From Carpediemonas membranifera (Eukaryota > Fornicata), in assembly GCA_019828565.1 (NCBI GenBank), contig JAHDYR010000028.1, forward strand, positions 62,001 through 126,000: a stretch of DNA of 64,000 nt. Direction: 5' to 3'. A model generated the notes under the pieces. That model worked only from the letters and a program-made list of their open reading frames with translations, did no database searches and was not told where the DNA came from. Of the stretch, positions 47,434-56,883 are shown one piece after another. A program made the position numbers and the translations under genes. Each line of letters starts with the position of its first letter. Positions within the stretch are counted from its first letter, which is position 1.

Positions 47434-49580
47434 ATTCGTCCGTTGGATGGGAAATAACGCTTGTCTGACGATCGATTTGTCAGAAAAAACACATCAATGC
47501 AGCCTACTCAGAGACGGCGGCTTGAGCTGAATCTCTATGTCTTTCTCCATGTAGGCCGAGTGGAGAATGCCAATCATCCTATGTTTATGTTCCGAGATTA
47601 GATTAGAACGACACATAAATGCGGCGGTCGCGTCAGACTGACCTTGGTAGCGCCTTGCCCTGAGGTCATGTCAACGCTTTGATAGCTGCGCGATGCATAA
47701 TGTGCAGCTGTGCGCGGCAAGAGCGGGCTCGCATCACATGTGGGCAATTCTGGCAAATGGAAATTTTGGACGAAAATGACCCCCCATGGTGTGACTCACA
47801 GATGGGGCTCCACGCCGCGGGCTTGCCCTCCCGCATACACTCGCCAACCGCCAGCAGCTGCTGGGTCGTCCAAGTGTATCATCTAGGCTCACTGTCCTAG
47901 GTCCATCTGATGTCCGCGCGGCAGTCTCACACCGCCCGCGCGCTCCTAGCTAGAAGCCGGGTTCCGCGCCGTGTAAGGTGGCGCGGATGTCCCGGTGTGC
48001 AGCAAGGGCCAGAGGCCAATGCAATACCACGGATCCGAAGACGCCGTGGCGCACAGCTAGGATTTTGACATCATAAAATGGTGGCGGACTTACCTTGTTG
48101 CCGCTCCAGGGTCCCGTCGGCGCACCTGATTGATGTTGTTTAGTTCGGCACGAAGAAGTGACCGAAACTGAGAGAGTGAAAGCGAGGAATCGTGATCTAT
48201 ATGTGGTAAATGAGCATCCTACGCAGATATAGCAGCAGAGGTGCTTGGAGAGCAATGATTCGAGCGCGCGAAAGAATGTGCGAAAAAAGATGGCGTATTC
48301 TGCGCGGCACAAAATCCAGAAGTACAAGAACGCCATCAAGGCCGATGTGCGCCCTATGGCGCTTGGCGCCGATGGCCTCATCGCTGGGTAGTCACTGAAT
48401 TTCCTCAAGGAGATCGCTGCAATGGCGGGCTCCTCGTCGCGCTATCTGTCTCAGTCGCCGAGTCGATGGGACATCCACCGGCTCAAATTCGACATCGCCG
48501 TCACACTCGCTGATGGTAACTGCCGGCTCTACAACGACTCCAATGGGGCGACTGACCCCTCCTTTTAACCCTCCTCGATTTGAAGAGATTGCCGGGCGCG
48601 GTGTCCAGTGGCGAGATGAAGTGCGAGTGTGTGTGAGTGTGCAGGTGTGAGACGTCAGTATCGGACCCCGGTGCGCTGCTGATTGGCTCGACTTTGGCGA
48701 GGCTGATTCATCGAGACGAGACCAAGGGTCAGGGTGAAGGTTATAAGTATAAGTATAATTCGACTTCACCCGGCAGTCATGGGCAAACCCTCGGCCTCGT
48801 CTACTATACCATCTACTCCCAAGTAGTGGCGCCCGTGTGTCCGGGCTGTGCGTGGATTGAATCATCCTGAATCGTCATTTTCGACGACTCAGCAATTAGG
48901 GTTGGCAGTTTAAAGAATATTGATGGGTCAGGCATCCTGTATGAGTTTCTCTTAAAGTGCAATGGTGTGAGTTTCAGCCCTCTCCGAACTCTATTCGTCA
49001 TGTTCGATGTCCGTCGAGATCGAAGATCGGGCCGACTCCAAACACATACTTCCAGTGTGCGTCCGCTGGTAATGGCCCGGATCCAGATGTAAGAGGGCTA
49101 TACAAGCTTTATGGCAGAGCGACAGCGATTCGACGGTTGTAGTCGAGGTGACGGCATCGCTCAGCTTCGGACCCTCTCTCGGGACTATTTCGAAAGGCAG
49201 ATGAACATGTCACCAACCAAATTGATGGCCGATATAGCATCGGGCTGGGCTCTAAAGCATGCATTCACGCACCATTTTGACTGATGGTGTCTGGGTTGAC
49301 ATGGTCTGACCGATTTCGCTGTGCGCCAGAGGGCTAGCCTCCCGGCCTGCTCTCGCGCATGCTTGGTCCCTCTTCTCCCCTGTGTTGACTTGCTCTGACT
49401 GTTCTCTGGCAGTATCGGTGTGGGCAGGTCATTCGGGGCCGAGATGTGACTCGACCCCCAAAATGGCGAGTCGGACGCGAACGGACAGCGCTCTCTGAAG
49501 TCAGGAGCCAGAGGCTTCTGCGCAAGCGTTGCAGCATTTATCACCCACAGACAATGAGACCTTCGGAATAAGTTTATAGC
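47434..49580. other. 2.1-kb intergenic region
   Basis: Holds upstream sequence of VPS72 and the 3' side of RPL9. No tRNA or rRNA recognised. Overlapping short frames around 48280-48870 may include small exons on either strand (one listed separately). The minus frame ending at 48392 (EPVDVPSTRRLRQIARRGAR) is protein-like but unassigned. Otherwise I see nothing. Confidence 0.4.
48290..48391 (+). CDS. Possible 33-codon ORF or first exon
   Basis: ATG GCG TAT TCT... encodes MAYSARHKIQKYKNAIKADV and continues to a TAG. Composition is basic and protein-like. GTAGTCACTG at the stop could be a splice donor, but no acceptor restores a convincing frame. Unrecognised. Confidence 0.25.
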   Translation: MAYSARHKIQKYKNAIKADVRPMALGADGLIAG

Positions 49581-50138
49581 TTACTCGTCGTCGGGGATGG
49601 GGCCACGCTCCTGGACGTAGGCACCATCAAGGAACTTACGGAGATCCTTGTTGCGGACGCGAGTGCACTGCTGGATGGAAGCAGCGGTCTGGGAGACGGC
49701 GGCAATGTCGTTGCCCTCAAGGACGATACCATCCTTGGAGTTGGGGTCACGGGTGGCGGTGACGCCGTCCTGGAGCTTGACAACGCGGACCATCTTCTCG
49801 CCAAGGAAATGGCGAAGCTCAACAGTGCGCTCCTTCTCGTTGATGGTGGAGACGATGTTAAAATGAGCAGCGGCGCAGCGGAGCTTGTAGCGGTAGCCCT
49901 TGGTGACACCAGTGATCATGTTCTGGATGTGGGAGGCCACAGTGCGGAGGAGGGCAAGCTGGGCGTTGTTGTTGAACCAGGTGGTCACGACGATGGCGTC
50001 CGCCTTGGACTTGAGCTCAACGTTGGCGTGCTTGAAGCTCTTGACGAGCTGGCCACGGGGACCAGAGACGCGAACGACACGGCGCCCGCACTCAATGCGA
50101 ACGCCCTCGGGGATCTTGACAGTGAGAGAAGAGTCCAT
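49581..50138 (-). CDS. RPL9: Cytosolic large-subunit ribosomal protein L9 (uL6)
   Basis: 185 codons, the normal eukaryotic length, single exon. It starts MDSSLTVKIPEGVRIECGRR at 50138; the open frame extends upstream to 50348 but without family similarity, so this ATG is chosen. Family blocks: VRVSGPRGQLVKSFKH, ASHIQNMITGVTKGYRYKLR, AHFNIVSTINEKERTVELRH and IQQCTRVRNKDLRKFLDGAY. uL6 sits near the sarcin-ricin loop and translation-factor site of the 60S subunit. Codon use is strongly biased to C/G-ending codons, as expected for high expression. Confidence 0.97.
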   Translation of the reverse strand: MDSSLTVKIPEGVRIECGRRVVRVSGPRGQLVKSFKHANVELKSKADAIVVTTWFNNNAQLALLRTVASHIQNMITGVTKGYRYKLRCAAAHFNIVSTINEKERTVELRHFLGEKMVRVVKLQDGVTATRDPNSKDGIVLEGNDIAAVSQTAASIQQCTRVRNKDLRKFLDGAYVQERGPIPDDE

Positions 50139-50738
50139 ATCGCTGTGTAAGAGGGATGGAAAGAGGAAGTTCCACTGCGATGATCGCTTTGAGGGCAAAT
50201 TAGAAGCCAAAATGATGCCCCAAAGACGATGCAGAGGTTCGGGAAACAAACCAGCAACCGGTTCCTCAAGCTGAGATTTTTTTTCCGTGCAGGAAAACAT
50301 AATGTTACATGAGGCCTTTACGGTAATGTATACTGACAAAAAGACCAATGTGTATCTTGTGCTCGATGTGGTCTACTTGAGGTCGGCCAAGACGCTCCCA
50401 TACCTTGATCATTCCCAGTCTACCCCGAGACCTTGCCCGGACGGGGCCACTGAGCCCCACGACATGGCGACTGCGGCCACAACTTCCATTCAGGAGCTGG
50501 AAGAGCACCTAGACAGGGTGGCCGTCCTATCCGACCGTCTCCACGCCCTCGTGTTGAATGCGTGACCAGGGCCGTCGGCCGTTCGACCCTCGTCGGGCCC
50601 CCAGCGAAGCCAAGCCAAAGCTCTAGCTGCGCTGTTTCGGCAATGCTGTGGGCAGGTCGGAAACCGCCGCTCGGACCCCGAACTCAGGCAAGATGTGGCT
50701 GGATCAAAGGAAAGGTTGTCACAAGATCCCAATGGCGC
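50139..50738. other. Region between RPL9 and the TIM50-like gene
   Basis: 600 bp between two genes read leftward; it should hold the RPL9 promoter and the 3' end of the TIM50-like gene. A pyrimidine-rich stretch (CATCCCTCTTACACAG on the RPL9 strand) immediately precedes the RPL9 ATG. One small plus-strand frame is listed separately. Confidence 0.45.
50464..50565 (+). CDS. Possible 33-codon ORF
   Basis: ATG GCG ACT GCG... encodes MATAATTSIQELEEHLDRVA and on to a stop, with heptad-like Leu spacing. The frame is open upstream to 50287. Could be a small protein or an exon. Antisense to the RPL9 promoter side. Unrecognised. Confidence 0.25.
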   Translation: MATAATTSIQELEEHLDRVAVLSDRLHALVLNA

Positions 50739-51548
50739 CTAGCGCCGGTGTTTACGTATTATTTGCCAGGCCAATGGATCTCTAGGCTCCTCATCTCCAT
50801 ACATGACGCGCCTGATGCCATCTGTCTCGCTCATAAGCCCGCTGTCTGCGGCAACAGGGTCGGCTGCCCCGATCGACAGCAGACCAGACTCAAGCGACTC
50901 CGCCAGCTCAAAGAGCGCCGTGTCCCTGGTGGCATCCTTCCACGCGGGAATGACTATGTTCTGCGTGGGCACGAACCAGCCTGACCCCCGAGAAGCTGAG
51001 AGAAGCGTAACGTCATCACGCCCATTCAGGAATTTTGGTGAAACCACCTTGCGAGACCACCACCGGCCACGCTTGAGGCTGGGGTGCTTATCAATCGTGC
51101 GGGTAACAACCTTCCCCGCCGGATCGATGCCGGTGACGATATTCTTCGCCATGGCGGCCGGGTAGGAGGTGTACAACACAACATCATACCTTCCATTCAA
51201 TGCATCGATGAACTCGGCGGCTCCTGGGCGCAGTCCGAGGGTTTTGACGCCTCTCTGAAGGTGTTTGCCGATCAAGACAGAGTCCATGTCAATAATGAGC
51301 GTCGGGAGCGTCGCTGGAGCTAGTTGTGATCTAGATTCAGTGATGATAGATGCAAGACGATGCAATGAGGATGGTGTGAGACACTGCTTTGCTGTGTTAC
51401 TGGCGAATGGCTGTCACGAACCTTCACGGATGCCACGGACGTGCTCCTTCAGTACTTCTCGCTTATCCGGTTGATATGCATTAAAACTAAAGTATCCAGC
51501 CGCAACACCGATTGCTAAGGCCGTTGTGACGTGCCCACGAGTGACCAT
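50739..51548 (-). CDS. TIM50-like HAD/FCP1-domain protein, two exons
   Basis: Exon 1 (51422-51548) encodes MVTRGHVTTALAIGVAAGYF, a short N-terminus with one hydrophobic segment, then a charged stretch. A 102-nt GT-AG intron (51320-51421; 5' GTTCGTGAC, 3' CAACTAG) leads in phase 1 to exon 2. Exon 2 holds the FCP1/SCP-type HAD domain: LIIDMDSVLIGKH, LRPGAAEFIDALNGRYDVVL and YTSYPAAMAKNIVTGIDP. Total 235 aa. One membrane anchor followed by this domain matches TIM50, the TIM23-complex receptor for presequence proteins in the mitochondrial inner membrane. It is shorter than usual TIM50 (~350-480 aa), and a membrane-bound phosphatase is the alternative. Confidence 0.75.
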
Positions 51549-51577
51549 TGGGATGTGCAGTTTAAGTTTTATATAGC

Positions 51578-51620
51578 TGTGCTATTGAAGGGTCCAACAA
51601 TGGGTTTATACTGCGCAACA
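51578..51620. repeat. LTR remnant upstream of the TIM50-like gene
   Basis: The first 31 bp (TGTGCTATTGAAGGGTC...) match the Ty3-4 LTR with two substitutions; it then diverges to end ATACTGCGCAACA. TG/CA ends suggest a 43-bp LTR. No TSD is apparent. It lies 29 bp upstream of the start codon. Confidence 0.6.
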
Positions 51621-51842
51621 CTGCCCTGTCTCCCTCCTACTCACGTCTTAAGTCGGTAGGGAGATCGTCTTCTCCAGGGCTTCCACAAAGCGTCTTCTTC
51701 GTGGACGTGAGCACAGCTGCAAACATCACAATCGCTCACACGTCGTCTCATTGTCTTCTATTCCACATTAAATTCACTTCTACACTTGTATATGCTGGTA
51801 ATGGTGTTCATCGTCTGCTCTTATATGTCATCTTCATCAATG

Positions 51843-51891
51843 TGTGGGAGCCCTAAGCGTGAAGAGAATGGAGGTATTTACATAAACTGCA
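51843..51891 (-). repeat. Ty3-5 3' LTR (41-49 bp)
   Basis: TGTGGGAGCCC...AAACTGCA. Start fixed by comparison with the copy beside the palindrome at 62496. The end is ambiguous between TTTACA and ACTGCA. It differs from the 5' copy at three bases. Confidence 0.65.
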
Positions 51892-51892
51892 C

Positions 51893-52855
51893 TTATAGGT
51901 ACCTCTGCTGGTACATCCTGCCCTCCCGAGTCCGCTGCAGCCACTCACGGGTGGGTACGGCTGCCATGACGGACTCGTTGTCCGGACCCTCGCTGGAAGA
52001 CTCGTCGTAGCCGAGCCACTTGACGATAAGGTGGCTGGGATCGGCTTCATCGACGCCCAGGATGGCTTCGACGTAGTACTCCTCGGCGTCACCGGCCTGG
52101 AGAGCGGCCAGTTGGCCGTTGGGCTCGGTGGCCTCGACTCGGATTGCCTGATCGGCGTGGATGACCTTCTCCTCGCCGCCAAGCAGTGGCGAGATGCTGA
52201 TGGCGTGGTGGTCGCGCACTGCGAGGACCTTGAACGGGCCAAGGTGGCCGTGCAGCTTGGACGGCCGTGGGTTCAGGGCCAGGACGATATCGCCAGGTGC
52301 GACTGGGTCGTCTGGAGTGATCTTGCGGCGGCGCAGATGGTCCGCCTGTGAGTCAGCAGCTCGCTCGGCGACTGACTGTAGGTGTTCGTCCAGGGCTTGG
52401 ACGTAGGCGGCCGCGTCGGTGATCGGGTCGTCTGGCTGTTCGGCTTGCTCTTCCCCCTCGAGGGCGAATCGGCGCGGGGTCGCCTGTAGGCCGTTCAACA
52501 TGGCCATCGGTGCAAAGCCGGTCGTGGTGTGTGGCGTCGTGGTCAGTAGGAGCTGCACGTAGGGGAGCACGGCGACCGACCATCGGTCAAACTGGTCGAA
52601 TAAGGCGCACAGAACGCGGAGGTGCCGCTTGATTTCCTTATTCCGGCGCTCCACGAGGCCGTTGCTGGCCGGGTGATATGGGATCGTGCGGTGGTGGGAC
52701 ACCTTGAGGTACGCGGTCAGCTCCTGGATGACGCGGTTGACATATTCCGTGCCGTTGTCGCTGAGGATGTTGGCCGGAAGGCCGTGCCGGCAGAACACGC
52801 CGTGCCAGAGCGCATAGGCGGCTGGCTGGGCGCCATTGGACGGGGCTGCTACCAC
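51893..52855 (-). CDS. Ty3-5 integrase C-terminal half and chromodomain
   Basis: 320 codons. ANILSDNGTEYVNRV holds the second integrase Asp and HPASNGLVERRNKEIKRHL the catalytic Glu. HGHLGPFKVLAVRDHHAISI is the GPY/F-like part, and EEYYVEAILGVDEADPSHLI leading to VKWLGYDES is the chromodomain. A one-base shift near 52858 (RW/VAAPS) separates it from the first integrase Asp. The last part is duplicated at 62545-62957. Confidence 0.9.
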   Translation of the reverse strand: MVAAPSNGAQPAAYALWHGVFCRHGLPANILSDNGTEYVNRVIQELTAYLKVSHHRTIPYHPASNGLVERRNKEIKRHLRVLCALFDQFDRWSVAVLPYVQLLLTTTPHTTTGFAPMAMLNGLQATPRRFALEGEEQAEQPDDPITDAAAYVQALDEHLQSVAERAADSQADHLRRRKITPDDPVAPGDIVLALNPRPSKLHGHLGPFKVLAVRDHHAISISPLLGGEEKVIHADQAIRVEATEPNGQLAALQAGDAEEYYVEAILGVDEADPSHLIVKWLGYDESSSEGPDNESVMAAVPTREWLQRTREGRMYQQRYL

Positions 52856-53301
52856 CTCGTGAAGAGGTCTGTCATGACGAAGATGAAGCGGTTACCCTGT
52901 GAGTCTCGTGGCAGTGGGCCCACGGTGTCGATGGCTACCGTGTGAAAAGGCGTTGTCGTCATGGTCGTGTGGAGCAACCGCTTCATGAAGTTGTTGAGGC
53001 GGGTCTTCTGACAGAGAACGCAGTGCCGGATTCGGGTGGCGACGTCGTCGTGGATCCCGATCCAGGTCAGGGATAGGCCATGTATGTTCTCGACCGTGGT
53101 CCTCTCGCCTTGATGGTAGCGGTGGGCGTCGGCGAAGATGGAGCTCTTCAGCTCGGCTGCGGTGCTCGGGACGAGGAAACGTCCGTCCTTCTTGACGATT
53201 CCCCCCCGCGATCGTGAAGTGTGGGCCGGCCCAGCTGTCTCTCTCGGCGGTCGGAACTCGTTGCTGGGCCTGGCGGATGGTCTCGGTGACCGACGTGTCC
53301 A
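52856..53301 (-). pseudogene. Ty3-5 integrase N-terminus
   Basis: After DVDTSVTETIRQAQ the frame breaks at a seven-G run (53201-53207). The following frame reads IVKKDGRFLVPS, HRYHQGERTTVENIHG, IRHCVLCQKTRLNNF and VAIDTVGPLPRDSQGNRFIF, giving the HHCC zinc site and first Asp. It is separated from the upstream RNase H by LINE-4. Confidence 0.85.
53286..53301. repeat. TSD of LINE-4, left
   Basis: GTGACCGACGTGTCCA, repeated at 56868-56883. The last A may belong to the LINE tail, so the length is 15 or 16 bp. Confidence 0.93.
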
Positions 53302-54077
53302 AGAAAGAAAGAAAGAAAATTTATGGTGCCTGGTATCGGGCCCCGGTTACTTAGGCTGATCTCCCTTATTACTGGAGCCGAGTTCCCCGGGGCGCTGCCT
53401 CCTCCCTGCGATTGGACTTGTCAGCTGCGTCCAACGAGCGATTCGGTGCTACTGCTTCCGCTCACTCCCGATTTCACTTCCCCCCATAGGCCTTCGCCAT
53501 CTCCGTGCGCTGAGCGCTTTCCTGTCTCCCTGTAAACCCGGCAGCTTCCAGGGAGCCTGGGGGTCTGTCCTCGGTGCTTCCACAGGCAGGTTTGTCCTGC
53601 AAGACCTTCTCTATAGCACTCCCTGATTCCCTGCAGTCCCTACGGGGTCGTTCAAGCATGGCACCCTCTCCTCTTTCCAGATTCCCTGTTCAGTGCCCCC
53701 ACGACCCTGTTAAGTGGCCTACCCGTGGGCGGGGAAAGCAACTAAGTCCCTCTCATCTACCCCCTGTTAGGCGGCGTGGGCTAGGGCTAACACAGACTCT
53801 AGATCTGCAAGGCCTAGTACCCCTTATGATAGTTCTCTTGTGCTACACTTCCCAGCGTCCCTCTATCGTTCACAAGGGCGGCGGGGACGTCATGTCCCCC
53901 CGCATCCCATGCTCAGTCCCTGCAGTTTCCTTAGGTTCACCGCGAGTGGTGCAACCATCCAATTGATGGATTTCCTCTGTCCCTGGCCCTGCCCTCTCCC
54001 TGGGAAACATGGGGGGTCTCCCCTTGATCCCAGAGTCTATGCTTCCCTGCCCCCTTTCTGGATGTGGTGTTCCTTAT
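53302..54077 (-). other. LINE-4 3' UTR
   Basis: Non-coding on the element strand. It ends CACCATAAATTTTCTTTC followed by more TTTC units, as in LINE-2. Several plus-strand frames here (for example 53574-54232) are shadows without motifs. Confidence 0.75.
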
Positions 54078-56867
54078 CTATCCATCTATTCTATAGCTAT
54101 CATAGACCTTTGCCAGGGCTCTCAGCCCAGCTCGCAGTCCTTCCCATATCTCTTCCGACCCTGTTAACACTAGTTGTTGCACCTCTAAGATTGGCCTCTT
54201 CTCATACCACCTCCCATTCGGGCCTCTTCTGACTTGCAATTCCCTGGTCCTCTCCTTAGCTGTCTTCCATATCTTTTCCCAGTCATCTCCTCTTTCAACC
54301 TCTGGGCACTCACACATAATGTGGGCCGCCGATCCCAGCGGCTGACCCCTTACCCACTCCCCTGATTAGTGCCTGCTTCCTGGCTTGGTTTGGCTGCTCT
54401 CTCGCTATTTGCCACAGTAACTCTATCTCGCTCTCCTTTGTGCACAGGGGGCACCTCCTTTGTATCTTGTGTTTGAGTTCCTCACCCATCGCCAGGTCCG
54501 CCAGCGCTCGCTCTGGGCCTTCTCCCCTTTCCGCTGATGATGGAGACGGGCTGACATTCGCTGCCACCGACACTATCCTTTTCCACTCTGCCCTTGACTG
54601 CCACTTCCCTGTCTTCCTACTTATGGCCGGTTTCCCCGCCATGCACTTTCCCATACGTTTGGGTCCTAGGACTTCCATGAGCCCCACCGCTGTCTTGCTC
54701 TTGCACCTCCTGGTCCAGTTCATTCTTACCATCTCCCTACCAAAGTCTATCTTCCCTGCATTCGTTGCTCCCTCTCTTGTTCCTCTGAGGAGTGCGTTCA
54801 CTGAGTCCCTGGCTTTCCACATAATCGATCCCTCCTTCCAGACCCTGTCTCTGATTGGTATATCCTGGCCCCTGCTTGTCACGATCCTCTTGACTGCTAG
54901 CATCTCCAGGTGGGCTTGCAGGTCCATCCATCCGTTCAAGATGCGCATGACCGAGCCCCCACCTGGGCCTGTTCCGGCCATGATGCCCTGCCAATCCGTC
55001 CATATCTTGTTCCCCCCTGCTGCGTAGCCCCACACCTCCACTCCAAACATTATCCTCGGCCATATGTAAACTTCGAGGAGGAGCCTGCTGGCTAGTGCCG
55101 GCATGTTGCCTCTGGTCCATCCCACTCTTCTCACTAGCTTCTTGTACCTTTCGCTCTGCTCCCGCTTCTTTCTGATACAGGCTGCCAGTGGGTCTTTTCC
55201 GCTGGCAATCCAGAGACCTAGGTACTTAGCTTCCTCTTTTGCCATTAGGGTAACTCCCCCCACTCTCGCCACTGCTGCCCTGTCTACACTGATCATCTCA
55301 CTCTTTTGTGCATTTGCCCTCATGAGGTGCTCCTTGATAACTTCTATGACTAGGTTCGCCACTATCTTGCTCTTTTCCGGTGTCTCCCCTGTGACCGCTG
55401 TATCGTCCACGAACATGGTTAGGGTGGCCGGCAGCGTGTCCCGGACTCTTGGTAACTCCGTTGGTGGTTCCCTGATATCGTACTCTTGTCCCTGATGCTT
55501 CTTCCCTGACCAGGTGAGGCCAGTTTGCCATGAACAAAACGAACAGGGTCGGCGCTAGGACACATCCTTGCTTCACTCCCCTGTTTGTTCTCTCCCATGA
55601 CCCTGCCCCCTTCACCGAGATCCATGTCTCTTCTAGTGTACTCTGTATTGCCCTGATGAGGTGGTCTTCGACCCCCATTCCCTGCAGCTTATCCATGAGG
55701 ATGTCCCTCGGGACGGTGTCATAGGCTTTCTCTATGTCTAGGAAGATCGACGTGGTCTCCCCCCCTTCCTGGTGTCTCTGCACGATGTATTGTATCTGTT
55801 GTATTACGTCCTTATCCGATTGGAACCCTGCTTGCTCTCTTGGGATGAGGTTCCATGTGGCTGCTTCTAATCTTCTCTTCAGGAGCCTACCATACACCCT
55901 ATACAGTAGTGGTGCTTAGCGAGATGGGTCTGTACGACTCCGGCTTCACTCTGGGCTTCCCTGTCTTGTGGATGGCCGAGACTGTAGCATACTTCCATGT
56001 TGTCGGGATCTTGCCCTCCCTGTATACCCTGTTCATGAGCCTAGTTATCTGAGCGATCCCCTGGTCATCTGTGTCCCTGAGCATGTCCCCTGTAGTGTGG
56101 TCCGGTCCCGGTGCAGTGTCCCTCTTTATCCTTCTGATCGCTTCTCGTATTTCTCTCTCCTTAAATTCGTCCTCCCTCTTTCCATTGCCTCTATCCTTCC
56201 ACTCCGGTTCCCTGCCCCTGCTCACTCCTGCATACTGTTGTAGGAGGATCTTACCTATTTCTTCCTTGTTGGTGGTAATCTTCCCGTCCTTCAGTATGCT
56301 CTCTGGCATGCCCTTGAACTGGTTTTCACACCACCATCTTCTTACCGCTGCTTCCACCATGGACCTGGATGCTTTGTATCCTTCCTTCGCGCTCCGGCTG
56401 AGGTCCTGGATCCACTCTTCCCTGCGTTTTCCCCAGAAGGCCTGTAGCTCACGCTTCATGATCTCACTTCTGGTCTTGTTTCCCTCTTCTGTCCATGGTG
56501 TGTGCCGGAGTTCCGACCACACCTTTTCTTTGATGACCTCTTCCCTGTCTCCACTGCCTGGGTGACCTGACGGCTCGCCCATATCCTTCCTGATATCCTC
56601 CTCCCACTCATCCAGGCTCTTAAAACGGTGCAGTCTTCTGACTGATGTGCGTTCAGCCTTCTTCCTCATGTTCCACACTCTGACGCCCGGTATGTCTAGG
56701 ACTTCCTCTCTCTTTGTAGTCCGTTGGATCCGTTGTTCCCTCCATTCCAGTCTTATCATGTTGTGGGCTGACCCCCAGACTCCGAGTCGACTAGCATCCA
56801 GTACTTCTATCCTTGCTCCTCTGATCCCTGATGATACCAGCGCGAAGTCCGGAGTGGTAGTTCCCTT
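54078..56867 (-). pseudogene. LINE-4 ORF2: endonuclease end, RT, Cys/His tail in four frames
   Basis: From the 5' side: endonuclease end (TTPDFALVSSGIRG, VWGSAHNMIRLEW) and linker (56867-55899); PESYRPISLSTT near the first break (~55900); LIPREQAGFQSDKDVIQQI, IFLDIEKAYDTVPRDIL and RGVKQGCVLAPTLFVLFMA (55897-55430); then MFVDDTAVTGET, KYLGLWIASGKDPLA and CPLCTKESEIELL (55416-54310); finally HIMCECPEVE and EEIWEGLRAGLRALAKVYDS (54317-54078). It shows what LINE-2 has lost. Three frame breaks and the 5' truncation make it non-functional. Confidence 0.9.
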
Positions 56868-56883
56868 GTGACCGACGTGTCCA
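56868..56883. repeat. TSD of LINE-4, right
   Basis: Second copy of 53286-53301. Confidence 0.93.

Larger units (their letters stand above)
53302..56867 (-). mobile_element. LINE-4: 5'-truncated APE-type LINE inside Ty3-5
   Basis: 3566 bp on the minus strand. Its 3' end (left) is (TTTC)n on its own strand; its 5' end lies inside the endonuclease, the usual outcome of incomplete reverse transcription. The 15-16-bp TSD matches the peptide DVDTSVT on both sides. The tail and ORF2 resemble LINE-2. Confidence 0.92.

Noticed and set aside
50139-50348. N-terminal extension of RPL9
   Set aside because: The extra ~70 residues are unlike the family; the ATG at 50138 gives the normal uL6 start and length.
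53574-54232. Plus-strand frames of 130 codons at the left of LINE-4
   Set aside because: They lie antisense to the LINE-4 3' UTR and show only Ser/Pro/Leu bias.
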